64,000 bases of DNA from CBDBBY01 sp965205055 (lineage in GTDB: Bacteria > Pseudomonadota > Alphaproteobacteria > Rhodobacterales > Rhodobacteraceae), in the NCBI GenBank assembly GCA_965205055.1, contig OZ242030.1, positions 2,170,001 to 2,234,000 on the forward strand. The letters are read 5' to 3'. Below, piece after piece: positions 36,727-44,823 of this stretch (position 1 is its first letter; each line of letters begins with the position of its first letter). The notes beneath the pieces were generated by a model. That model had not been told where the DNA came from and did no database searches. It worked only from the letters and a program-made list of their open reading frames with translations. The position numbers and the translations under genes were made by a program.

Positions 36727-37215
36727 TCAGGATTTGCCGACCTCTCCTTCAAGCGCCGAAAGATCGCCGGAGTTCAGGTCCATGGCCAAGACGCGCGCCG
36801 GGTTGGTCGGAGGCGGAAATCGGATCGACGGACAATTGATGAAGCCGAATCTGGAATAGTACTGCGCATCGCCGACCAGAATGATGAATCTCCAGCCTCT
36901 CGCTGCGGCCCTTTGCACGCCCTCTTTGATCAGCATCGACCCCAGCCCCTCGCCTTGCCTCGTCGGGTGCACGGCAATGGGACCAAGCAGCAGAGCTTCG
37001 CAAGCGTTCGGCCCGACAAGCACCGGCCAAAAACGCACGAGTCCCGCGAGCACTCCGAATTCATCTCTTGCGACGACGCAAAGACCTTCGACCGGCATGA
37101 CGCCTTCTCGCAGCCTGTAGGCCGACAGCGCAAACCGGCCGGGGCCGAAGGCAGTGTCGAGCAGAGCTTCGCATTCCCAGAAATCGTCGGGTATTTCGTC
37201 GTCGAGCCGAAACAT
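36727..37215 (-). CDS. GNAT-family N-acetyltransferase
   Basis: A 162-residue YhbS-like acetyltransferase. The acetyl-CoA site is LLLGPIAVHPTRQGEGLGSMLI near residue 85, followed by ILVGDAQYYSRFGF, typical of the group; the N-terminal ECEALLDTAFGPGRFALSAYRLREG also matches. Substrate is unknown. The ATG at 37215 fits the family start; a TTG at 37242 is the alternative and neither has a strong ribosome-binding site. It converges on ptsP with 39 bp between. Confidence 0.85.
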   Translation of the reverse strand: MFRLDDEIPDDFWECEALLDTAFGPGRFALSAYRLREGVMPVEGLCVVARDEFGVLAGLVRFWPVLVGPNACEALLLGPIAVHPTRQGEGLGSMLIKEGVQRAAARGWRFIILVGDAQYYSRFGFINCPSIRFPPPTNPARVLAMDLNSGDLSALEGEVGKS

Positions 37216-37726
37216 GTCCTGTGAGCCGCAGCCAACCCGCAACTGAATAGTGCCTGCTCTCTCTAGCGTTCAGGTCCGATCTACGCCAAGTGTTTGTTAT
37301 GACCGGCATAGAAAAGAGAGCGGTGCGCGGCCAAGCACCGAGGCAACGCCTCCCCCGCCGCTGCAAAAACCCTGTTGATCTCGGCGGCGGCGCGCAGGCA
37401 TTATCAGCTGATCGGCGGCGCACGGAAAGTGCGGCAGGATGTGGACAATCCGTCCCGTGAACCCGAGACCCCAAAACTGTGCCGAAAAGGATTGCCCACA
37501 GGCTTTCCTTGCTGTCCGCGCTCAGCACGAAACCCGCGCGGATCCTCCGCAACCCGCTCGCAGCGCGAATCCGACCGCCCCCGCCGTGCTCCGCAAATCT
37601 GAATTTTGACCGCCGCGAGATGCAGTTGCTATAAGCTATCCTCGGAAGCGACCGAATCAGACCCCGAACAGTCGCAAACATGCCGAACCCAAACAGGTGG
37701 TTGACGTGGAAACAGGCAAGAATGCC
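37216..37726. other. Region between the GNAT gene and hsdS
   Basis: No supported gene in about 510 bp. It includes the GNAT promoter, a second copy of the 55-bp dispersed repeat (37642-37696), and the possible GTG start of hsdS at 37697. The left border of the transferred hsd/prrC locus should lie here, but no terminal repeat matching the one at 42011 was found. Confidence 0.45.
37642..37696. repeat. 55-bp dispersed repeat, copy 2
   Basis: Matches 840-894 at 47 of 55 positions, in the same orientation. It ends exactly before the GTG at 37697, the upstream alternative start of hsdS, so it may contribute that gene's leader. Its nature is unknown. Confidence 0.65.
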
Positions 37727-38896
37727 ATGACGCGGCCGCGCAAACGGTTTCCCGAGTTTCAGGACACGGGCGAATGGTCCCCGCGAAAGATTGGCGCGTT
37801 TCTCACCAAGAGTCGATACACGCGCAGCAAGGACGATCTTGCAAAGAAACTGCCTGTCAAATCCTGGCGAAAGGACGTTCGCGAAAAAAACGAAGCTATC
37901 TCTGGCAGCGCGAACACACGATACCACACGCGGTCGGCGGTTCAGTTCGTTTACGACGAGCGGAATTTTCTGAACGATGCATTTGGAATTCTGCCTGAGC
38001 ATTTGGACGGACGCGAGTCGACTACGGACCCTCCGCGCTTCGATATAAATCCCGGACTCAACCCGACATTTCTTCTGGAATACGTCTCGCGCGACAACTT
38101 CTACAAGAGGCATGTAGAGATTGCCGACGGCAGCCGCATGGCCAAGCGGATTCAACCGGACGCATTCCTTGACATCCCCATTTTCGTTCCGCCGAAGATT
38201 GAAGAGCAAGAGAAGATTGCAGAAGCGGTCCGCTCAATCGATGACTTGATCAAAACGAAAACTGAAAAGCTTGCCGCACTCAAAAACCACAAGAAGGGGC
38301 TGATGCAGAGGCTCTTCCCTGCAGAAGGCGAAACTGCGCCCAAGCTGCGATTTCGTCAATTCCACAATGCCGGAAGCTGGAAACGTTGTCTGCTAGAACA
38401 GCTTTGCTCAATGCGCGAGGGCCAGTTCGTGCGCGCATCGGATATAATGGACGAAGATGGCGAAGGATTGTTCCCTTGCTACGGTGGAAACGGTCTTCGC
38501 GGATTCACCGAGTCATATACACACGAAGGAAAGCATCCCCTGATCGGCCGTCAGGGAACTCTTTGTGGCAACGTCAAAATGGTCAGCGGGCGTTTTCGTG
38601 CATCGGAGCAGGTGATCGTCGCGACCGCCAATCAAGGCGTCTACGTGGATTGGCTGCGCTACCTGATGGAATTCGCGCAGTTCAACAAACATGCCTCAGG
38701 CCGGGCGCGGCGGGAGCTGCCCGTCAAAGTTCTCGAGAAACTTGTCGTTTACGCTCCGGATAGAGACGAACAAGAGCGAATCGCCAAGACATTGATTTCG
38801 ACCGATGAACTGAATTCGTCACAGGAGATGGAAATCAATCTATTGAAGCTTCACAGGCAAGGTCTGATTCAGCAGATTTTCCCTCACCCTCGATGA
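37727..38896 (+). CDS. hsdS: Type I restriction-modification specificity subunit
   Basis: DNA-recognition subunit (PrrB equivalent) of 389 residues with two target-recognition domains. Each is followed by the conserved spacer repeat: LKNHKKGLMQRLFPAEGE near residue 195 and LKLHRQGLIQQIFPHPR at the end, preceded by helices with EEQEKIAEAVRSIDDLI and DEQERIAKTLISTDELN. The N-terminus RKRFPEFQDTGEWSPRKIG is typical of HsdS. The ATG at 37727 is chosen; a GTG at 37697 would add ten residues. It heads a run with a prrC fragment, prrC and hsdM on the same strand. The target sequence cannot be predicted. Confidence 0.92.
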   Translation: MTRPRKRFPEFQDTGEWSPRKIGAFLTKSRYTRSKDDLAKKLPVKSWRKDVREKNEAISGSANTRYHTRSAVQFVYDERNFLNDAFGILPEHLDGRESTTDPPRFDINPGLNPTFLLEYVSRDNFYKRHVEIADGSRMAKRIQPDAFLDIPIFVPPKIEEQEKIAEAVRSIDDLIKTKTEKLAALKNHKKGLMQRLFPAEGETAPKLRFRQFHNAGSWKRCLLEQLCSMREGQFVRASDIMDEDGEGLFPCYGGNGLRGFTESYTHEGKHPLIGRQGTLCGNVKMVSGRFRASEQVIVATANQGVYVDWLRYLMEFAQFNKHASGRARRELPVKVLEKLVVYAPDRDEQERIAKTLISTDELNSSQEMEINLLKLHRQGLIQQIFPHPR

Positions 38897-38969
38897 GGCG
38901 CAGGGACGACTTTCGCCGACTTGAGCGCCATGACCGAATATTTGTGGAAACTGCTTGACGACAAAATTG

Positions 38970-39270
38970 CATCTGCTGACTTATGCCCAAAATGACTTCG
39001 GCGAAACGCGCCCCTTTGATGGAATTCAAAGACCTGGGCAGAAAAGGCGAAAACAGCCGCGAGCTCTACTTCAACGCGTTCACAGAGGATCTGTTTACAC
39101 GGGACAACGACGTGAATGGCGGCAATGAAAAAATCCTTCGGATAATTCAATACTCCATTTACCTCGCCGGTCTGCAAGAACCGGAAATGGAAAACGGCAT
39201 CCGTCCGCTCTTCCAGCGCTATGCCAAGTGTAGCTTCACAGTCGAAGAGGTGCCGGTATGCCGGAGATAA
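38970..39270 (+). pseudogene. Truncated second copy of prrC
   Basis: This segment encodes parts of the PrrC N-terminal ATPase domain in broken frames. LLTYAQNDFGETR (from 38973) corresponds to the Walker A region, with the essential Lys changed to Glu. After a frame change, MEFKDLGRKGENS and LYFNAFTEDLFTRDND follow, which match LYFNAYTEDLFTWNND of the intact gene next to it. The copy runs on to RPLFQRYAK, close to the E. coli PrrC sequence at the same place, and stops at 39270, overlapping the start of intact prrC by 13 bases. It is too short to encode a nuclease. Confidence 0.8.
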
Positions 39271-40349
39271 TTGCCCGCAACCTGAACGAGTTGGCGCAGC
39301 ATCTGCGCGGCGAGCTCAGAAACAAAAAGTGTCTTCTGATATATGGTTACAACAGCGTCGGCAAAACGCGCCTCTCTACTGCGTTTAGAGACATCGCCTG
39401 GCAACAAGACGACGCCCCGGATACGCTCTACTTCAACGCTTATACCGAGGATCTGTTCACTTGGAACAACGATCTAACCGAAGAAAATGAAAGTGTTCTT
39501 CAAATGAATAGAGAATCCAACTTTTTTGAGGACGCAGAAGAACTAGCAATGGAAGACCGGATTCGCGAGCAGTTGCGTTTCTACGCGGACTTCGATTTCA
39601 GTATCGATTACGTAAACTGGACAATCAGCTTTTCTCGTGATGTCGCGGACGAGCGCATAGACAATGTCAAGATTTCTCGCGGGGAGGAAAATACTTTCAT
39701 ATGGTGCTTTTTCCTCGCCATTGTTCAGATCGCGATGGATAGCGACATAGAAGCCTATGATTGGGTCAAATACCTCTATATCGACGATCCGGTCTCATCA
39801 CTGGATGAACACAATGCCATCAGTTTGGCGAACCGCTTAGCACAGTTGCTCAAAAAAGATGATCACATAAAGACAGTGGTATCATCGCATCACGTCCTTT
39901 TCTTTAATGTCATGTGCAACGAACTTAACAACGCGAACAAATTGTTCCTTAGCAAGAAGGGAACCCCACCGGTATATTCCTTGGAAGCTATAGACAAAGA
40001 TACGCCTTTCTTCCAACACCTCGCCATGCTTGAGCAGCTTTGTGAGGCGGCCAATAATGACGACCTGCGTTTATACCATTTCAATATGCTACGTACGATT
40101 TTGGAAAAATGTGCCAGCTTTCACGGATTCAAAAATTTTTCCGCGTGCATTTCGAAGCAGAGCGACGACCCCGAAGGCAAGCTACTTGCCCGACAAGTCA
40201 ACGTCCTGAATCACGGCAACCATTCTTTATTCGAACCGCAAGCCTTGAGCGAAGAGAACAAGGACCTCTTCAGAGCGATCCTAATTCGATTCTTGAACCG
40301 CCATTACTTCAATCCTAAGATAATATCGAAGGTCAACCGAGAAGTCTAA
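39258..40349 (+). CDS. prrC: PrrC-type anticodon nuclease
   Basis: Ribonuclease that in E. coli cuts tRNA-Lys at its anticodon when the associated type I enzyme is inhibited by phage T4 Stp peptide. The 363-residue protein has Walker A GYNSVGKT (30-37), the PrrC hallmark LYFNAYTEDLFTWNNDL (57-73), signature ISRGEEN (139-145), Walker B YLYIDDPVSSLD (172-183) and an SSHH H-loop (209-212). The proposed nuclease triad aligns as Arg279, Glu283 (LRTILEK) and His322 (NHGNHSLF), and Asp246 matches the residue linked to anticodon recognition. E. coli PrrC has 396 residues, so it is slightly short but complete. It lies between hsdS and hsdM, 5 bp before hsdM. Confidence 0.93.
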   Translation: MPEIIARNLNELAQHLRGELRNKKCLLIYGYNSVGKTRLSTAFRDIAWQQDDAPDTLYFNAYTEDLFTWNNDLTEENESVLQMNRESNFFEDAEELAMEDRIREQLRFYADFDFSIDYVNWTISFSRDVADERIDNVKISRGEENTFIWCFFLAIVQIAMDSDIEAYDWVKYLYIDDPVSSLDEHNAISLANRLAQLLKKDDHIKTVVSSHHVLFFNVMCNELNNANKLFLSKKGTPPVYSLEAIDKDTPFFQHLAMLEQLCEAANNDDLRLYHFNMLRTILEKCASFHGFKNFSACISKQSDDPEGKLLARQVNVLNHGNHSLFEPQALSEENKDLFRAILIRFLNRHYFNPKIISKVNREV

Positions 40350-40354
40350 GCCAA

Positions 40355-41962
40355 ATGACCGAGCTAGAACACAATGAACTGGGTAGGGCGCTTTGGAAGA
40401 TCGCCAATCAGCTGCGCGGCGCGATGACCGCGGAGGACTTGCGGGATTACATGCTGGCTTTCCTTTTGCTGCGGCATCTGTCGGGCAACTACGAGGCTAC
40501 CGCAAAAAGGGAGCTAGGCAAAGGTTATCCGGAACTAGCGAAGGAAGACCGCCGAACGCCATTGACTGTTTGGTACGAACATAATGCTGCCGACATTGAG
40601 GAATTTGAAGCCAAGATGCGACGAAAGACGCATTATGTTATAAAACCCAATTACCTCTGGACCAGCATCGCCGAAATGGCCCGAGTCGAAGACATTGATT
40701 TACTGAACACACTTGAGGCGGGCTTCAGGTTTATTGAAAGCGAGTCTTTCTCTAGTGCTTTTGACAGCCTGTTCTCGGAAATCAGCTTGTTTTCTACAAG
40801 TCTAAGAAGGGGCTACGCAGAACGCAACAAGAACTTCTGCATTATCATTAAAGAGATCACAAAGGCGCTCGCTGACTTCTCGATAGACGAGGACGCCATG
40901 GGCAATACATACGAGTATCTGATCGGACAATTTGCTGCTGTTTCAAGAAATAAGTCAAATGAGTTTTACACCCCTCAAAGGGTGTCCACCTTACTTTCGG
41001 CCATTGTCGCTTTGGATAACCAAGATCCATACTTGGGAAAAAAGGAATATATCGGAAGCGTTTTTGATTTCTCCTGCGGTTCTGGTTCCCTGCTGCTCAA
41101 TGTAAGGAACCAACTCGGTAAAAATGGTATCGGAAAAATTTACGGTCAAGAACTCAATAAAGCAACCTGCAATCTCGCACGGATGAACATGCTGCTTCAT
41201 GGATTAAAGGATACTGATTTTGAGATATTCCATGGTGATTCACTAGCTAACGACTGGGGCAAGATTCGCGAAGCAAACCCGGCCAAAATTCCACGATTTG
41301 ATGCAGTGGTTTCAAATCCTCCTTTTAGTTACCGGTGGGAGCCATCCGAGGCACTCAATGAAGACGCACGATTTAAGAACTATGGCCTTGCTCCCAAGTC
41401 CGCCGCCGATTTTGCTTTCCTACTGCACGGCTTCCATTATCTGAAGCAGGAGGGCACGATGGCGATCATTCTGCCCCGCGGCGTGCTGTCTCGCGGAAAA
41501 GCGGAGGGGCGTATAAGAACGAAACTTCTGAAGGACAGGCACATTGATGCCGTCATCGGCTTACCTGCAAACCTGTTCTTCTCCACAGGTATCCCTGTAT
41601 GCGTTCTGGTGCTTAAAAAGTGCAGGGAATGCGATGACGTTTTGTTCATCAATGCCGCCGAGGACTTTGAAAGGGGCAAGCGCCAAAATCGATTGACTGA
41701 AGAGCAGATCGATAAAATCGTCTCAACCTATCAATATCGCAAGGGACAGGATTGTTACTCGCGGCGAGTAACGATGGAGGAAATTGAAGAAAAGGGCTTC
41801 AGTCTCAAAGTGGCAAAATACGTAAGCACGGCTGAGGCGGAAAAAGAAATAGATCTCCATGCAACAAGTGCTGAGCTCACTAAATTGGAAGGTAAAGTCA
41901 AAGCTGCGAAGCAAACTCACAATGTCTTCCTCAAGGAGCTGGACCTGCCAATTCTGCCGTGA
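40355..41962 (+). CDS. hsdM: Type I restriction-modification methyltransferase subunit
   Basis: N6-adenine methyltransferase subunit (PrrA equivalent) of 535 residues. An N-terminal helical domain (DLRDYMLAFLLLRHLSGNYE) precedes the catalytic domain with SAM motif I FDFSCGSGSLL at 237-247 and catalytic motif IV NPPFS at 321-325; a C-terminal helical tail binds HsdS. Family features GNTYEYLIGQFAAVSRNKSNEFYTP and GIPVCVLVLKK are present. It begins 5 bp after prrC. The restriction subunit gene hsdR, usually adjacent, is absent: the next 280 bp hold only an inverted-repeat element, followed by mtnP. Confidence 0.95.
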   Translation: MTELEHNELGRALWKIANQLRGAMTAEDLRDYMLAFLLLRHLSGNYEATAKRELGKGYPELAKEDRRTPLTVWYEHNAADIEEFEAKMRRKTHYVIKPNYLWTSIAEMARVEDIDLLNTLEAGFRFIESESFSSAFDSLFSEISLFSTSLRRGYAERNKNFCIIIKEITKALADFSIDEDAMGNTYEYLIGQFAAVSRNKSNEFYTPQRVSTLLSAIVALDNQDPYLGKKEYIGSVFDFSCGSGSLLLNVRNQLGKNGIGKIYGQELNKATCNLARMNMLLHGLKDTDFEIFHGDSLANDWGKIREANPAKIPRFDAVVSNPPFSYRWEPSEALNEDARFKNYGLAPKSAADFAFLLHGFHYLKQEGTMAIILPRGVLSRGKAEGRIRTKLLKDRHIDAVIGLPANLFFSTGIPVCVLVLKKCRECDDVLFINAAEDFERGKRQNRLTEEQIDKIVSTYQYRKGQDCYSRRVTMEEIEEKGFSLKVAKYVSTAEAEKEIDLHATSAELTKLEGKVKAAKQTHNVFLKELDLPILP

Positions 41963-42010
41963 CCCAAATTCAGTATAGCTGTGCAGGTCCCCGCCACCCG
42001 GCTGCGCCAA

Positions 42011-42176
42011 GGGTGCATCCCATTTTCGGGGGATGAGGAGGGAGAGGTGCCAAGGTCGAAATCGGGGCCAACGCTCTGATCGCCTTCAAATGCGGCATCG
42101 AGAACAATCGTAGGGCTGGTTTTATTGATTGGAAAGTTTGTTGCGCGCTCGTCTGCCCAAAATATGGGATGCACCC
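42011..42176 (+). repeat. 166-bp MITE-like element with flanking duplication
   Basis: Terminal inverted repeats GGGTGCATCCCATTTT (42011-42026) and AAATATGGGATGCACCC (42160-42176) enclose a non-coding core. It is flanked by CTGCGCCAA at 42002-42010 and CTGCGTCAA at 42177-42185, identical at 8 of 9 positions, as expected for an old target duplication. A related 166-bp copy in opposite orientation is at 18158-18323. The core has no transposase gene. It occupies most of the gap between hsdM and mtnP. Confidence 0.75.
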
Positions 42177-42242
42177 CTGCGTCAACATCGGGTTGAGTAC
42201 GGATTGCTTCCGAACTACCCTTGAACTCGCGGTTCTTGGCAA

Positions 42243-43133
42243 ATGAAGGCAAGTTCAACAATGCAGGAAAGGATTTTGGGCGTGGTCGGCGGTTCCGGCG
42301 TTTACGACGTCGCGGGCCTGGGCGACCCTGAATGGATCAAAATCGATACTCCGTGGGGCGACCCTTCGGACGAAATTCTCACCGGCAAGCTCCACGGGCT
42401 GAGATTGGCCTTCCTGCCTAGGCACGGAAGGGGCCACATTCATTCGCCGTCGTCCATTCCGTACCGCGCGAACATCGATGCCCTCAAGCGCATCGGAGTT
42501 ACCGACATCGTTTCGCTTTCGGCTTGCGGCTCCTTGCGGGAAGACGCCGCGCCTGGCGACTTCGTCATTGTCGACCAGTTCATCGACAGGACCTTCGCCC
42601 GCAGTAAATCCTTTTTTGGCAAAGGGTGCGTAGGCCACGTTTCAGTCGCCAATCCGACCTGCCTGCAATTGTCTTTGTCTTGCGCGGAAGCGGCACGCGG
42701 CGCCGGCGTGCGGGTTCGCTCGAAAGGCACTTATCTAGCGATGGAAGGACCTCAGTTTTCGACGCTGGCGGAATCCAAATTGTACCGGGAGTCCTGGGGT
42801 TGCGATGTGATCGGGATGACGAACATGCCCGAAGCCAAGCTCGCCCGCGAGGCGGAGATCTGCTACGCGACCGTCGCGATGGTGACGGATTTCGACAGCT
42901 GGCATCCGGAGCACGGCGAGGTCGACGTGTCCCAAATCATTTCCACGCTCATCCGCAACGCCGAGAAGGCCAAGCGTCTTGTCGCCAATTTGGCCGAAGC
43001 ACTGAGTTCGGAGCGACCTCTCTGCGAACAAGGATGCGATCGGGCATTGGAGCATGCGATCATAACCGCCCCCGAGGCCCGGGATGCCGATCTGACCGAC
43101 AAGCTCGACGCCGTGGCGGGCAGAGTCCTTTAG
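42243..43133 (+). CDS. mtnP: S-methyl-5'-thioadenosine phosphorylase
   Basis: Cleaves methylthioadenosine, a by-product of polyamine and homoserine-lactone synthesis, to adenine and methylthioribose 1-phosphate. The 296-residue protein shows LGVVGGSGVYDVAGL, FLPRHGRGHIHSPSSIPYRAN, IVSLSACGSLRED, GTYLAMEGPQFSTLAES and VIGMTNMPEAKLAREAEI, all typical. A second start at 42261 is possible. Adenine released here can be salvaged by apt at 51 kb; the two genes are neighbours in related genomes, here separated by the ABC transporter. It converges on the ABC ATPase gene with 43 bp between. Confidence 0.95.
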   Translation: MKASSTMQERILGVVGGSGVYDVAGLGDPEWIKIDTPWGDPSDEILTGKLHGLRLAFLPRHGRGHIHSPSSIPYRANIDALKRIGVTDIVSLSACGSLREDAAPGDFVIVDQFIDRTFARSKSFFGKGCVGHVSVANPTCLQLSLSCAEAARGAGVRVRSKGTYLAMEGPQFSTLAESKLYRESWGCDVIGMTNMPEAKLAREAEICYATVAMVTDFDSWHPEHGEVDVSQIISTLIRNAEKAKRLVANLAEALSSERPLCEQGCDRALEHAIITAPEARDADLTDKLDAVAGRVL

Positions 43134-43176
43134 GCTGCAACTTTGATCCGGAGTTGCCGGGGCGAATATTGCGCAC

Positions 43177-44823
43177 TTAGGCCGATGACCCCTGCGAAGC
43201 CGCAGCGCGACCTTCCATCAATCCTGTAAGCCAATCCGGATCCATTTCCGGCACTGACGACAGAAGCAGATCCGTGTATTCCGGGTGCGGCGGCGCGAGA
43301 ATTTCGCTTTTCGGCCCCTGCTCGACGACCTTTCCCTGAAACATGACGACGACCTCGTCCGATATCGCTTGAACCGTGGCGATGTCGTGGGTGATGTACA
43401 GGTAAGACACTCCGGTTTCTTCCTGCAGACGCATCAACAGTTTCAGAATGCCTTCTTGCACGATCTGATCGAGAGCTGAGGTCACCTCGTCGCAAATGAT
43501 GACATCGGGTTCCGCGGCGAGCGCGCGCGCAATGCAGATGCGCTGCTTCTGCCCGCCCGAAAGTTCCGAGGGCAGCCGGTCGTAGAACGACTCGTCCAGT
43601 TCGATCATGTTCAGCAATTCGATAACCTTGGACTCGAGTTCTCTTCCCGGAGTTCCGTAGTAGAAAGCCAAGGGCCGTCCGATGATTTCGCCAACGGTCT
43701 GCATCGGGTTCATCGCCGTATCGGCCGACTGGTAGATCATCTGAATCCGGCGCAATTGATCTGCCGTTCTGTCTTTCAGCGCGGCGGGCAGCGGCTCCCC
43801 GTTGAAAACCACGCTGCCCTTTTCCGGCGGCAGGAGTCCGGTGACCACCCGTGCGGCCGTGGATTTTCCGGATCCTGATTCGCCGACCAGCGCAACCGTC
43901 CGGCCGCGCGGCAGCTTGATGTCGACGCCGTGAAGCACTTTCTGCTTCCCGTATGCCGCGTCGATGCCGTCCATCACCAGAACCGCGTCCTCGGAGGCGC
44001 TTTCCGGCTTCATCAAGCTGCGGACTGCCCAGAGCGATTTGGTGTAGGGCTGCTCTGGAGCGGAGAGCATTTTCCGCGTCGGCGCCTCTTCAATTTCCTT
44101 TCCGTAACGAAGCACTTTGATCCGGTCCGCCATCTGCGCGACGACCGCGAGATCATGCGTGATGTAAATTGCAGCGGTGTCGAACTCCTCGACTGCATCC
44201 CGCATCGCCGCGAGAACTTCGACTTGCGTCGTCACGTCGAGCGCAGTGGTGGGTTCATCGAATACGATCAAATCCGGTCTTGGCGACATTGCCATCGCCG
44301 TCATCACGCGCTGCAGCTGCCCGCCCGAAACCTGGTGCGGATAGCGCTCGCCGATCGTATCCGGTTCCGGCAGCTGCAACGCGCCGTAGAGCGTGCGGGC
44401 ATCGGCCTTCGCTTGCCGCTCGCTTGAAATCCGGTGATTCGTCGTTACCTCCACCGTTTGTTCAATCAGCCTGTGCGCCGGATTGAACGCCGCCGCCGCA
44501 GACTGCGCGACATACGCCATGCGCGCTCCCCAAAGCCGACCTTTCTCGGAGTCGCTCGCCGCCACAAGATCAATCCCGTCGAAAACGATGGACCCGCCCG
44601 TCAATTTGCATCCGGGGCGCGCGAATCCCATCGCGGCCAGTCCCAAGGTTGATTTCCCCGCCCCGGACTCTCCAATCAGGCCGAGCACTTCTCCCCGGCG
44701 CAATGTAAGGCTCACGCCCTTGATGATCTCGTGCCATCGCTCGTCGCTGAAGCCGTCGATGCGCACGTCTTTCATTTCAACCAGGATTTCGCCTTTTCGG
44801 CCGGATTTGGATTCAGTGCTCAT
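43177..44823 (-). CDS. Fused two-domain ABC transporter ATPase (DppD-DppF type)
   Basis: Energises import by the two permeases encoded upstream. The 548-residue protein contains two complete nucleotide-binding domains. The first has Walker A GESGAGKST, signature VSGGQLQRV and Walker B LIVFDEPTTALD; the second has GESGSGKST, LSGGQKQRI and VIICDEVTSALD. Such DppDF fusions are common for oligopeptide/nickel-class importers in alphaproteobacteria. Its ATG overlaps the end of the preceding permease gene by 11 bp. It is the last gene of the minus-strand half of the transporter locus. Confidence 0.95.
   Translation of the reverse strand: MSTESKSGRKGEILVEMKDVRIDGFSDERWHEIIKGVSLTLRRGEVLGLIGESGAGKSTLGLAAMGFARPGCKLTGGSIVFDGIDLVAASDSEKGRLWGARMAYVAQSAAAAFNPAHRLIEQTVEVTTNHRISSERQAKADARTLYGALQLPEPDTIGERYPHQVSGGQLQRVMTAMAMSPRPDLIVFDEPTTALDVTTQVEVLAAMRDAVEEFDTAAIYITHDLAVVAQMADRIKVLRYGKEIEEAPTRKMLSAPEQPYTKSLWAVRSLMKPESASEDAVLVMDGIDAAYGKQKVLHGVDIKLPRGRTVALVGESGSGKSTAARVVTGLLPPEKGSVVFNGEPLPAALKDRTADQLRRIQMIYQSADTAMNPMQTVGEIIGRPLAFYYGTPGRELESKVIELLNMIELDESFYDRLPSELSGGQKQRICIARALAAEPDVIICDEVTSALDQIVQEGILKLLMRLQEETGVSYLYITHDIATVQAISDEVVVMFQGKVVEQGPKSEILAPPHPEYTDLLLSSVPEMDPDWLTGLMEGRAAASQGSSA

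Noticed and set aside
39258..40349. Assignment of the nuclease as RloC or a plain AAA ATPase
   Set aside because: RloC is much larger with a zinc-hook coiled coil, and simple ATPases lack the LYFNAYTEDLF block and the C-terminal Arg-Glu-His set seen here.
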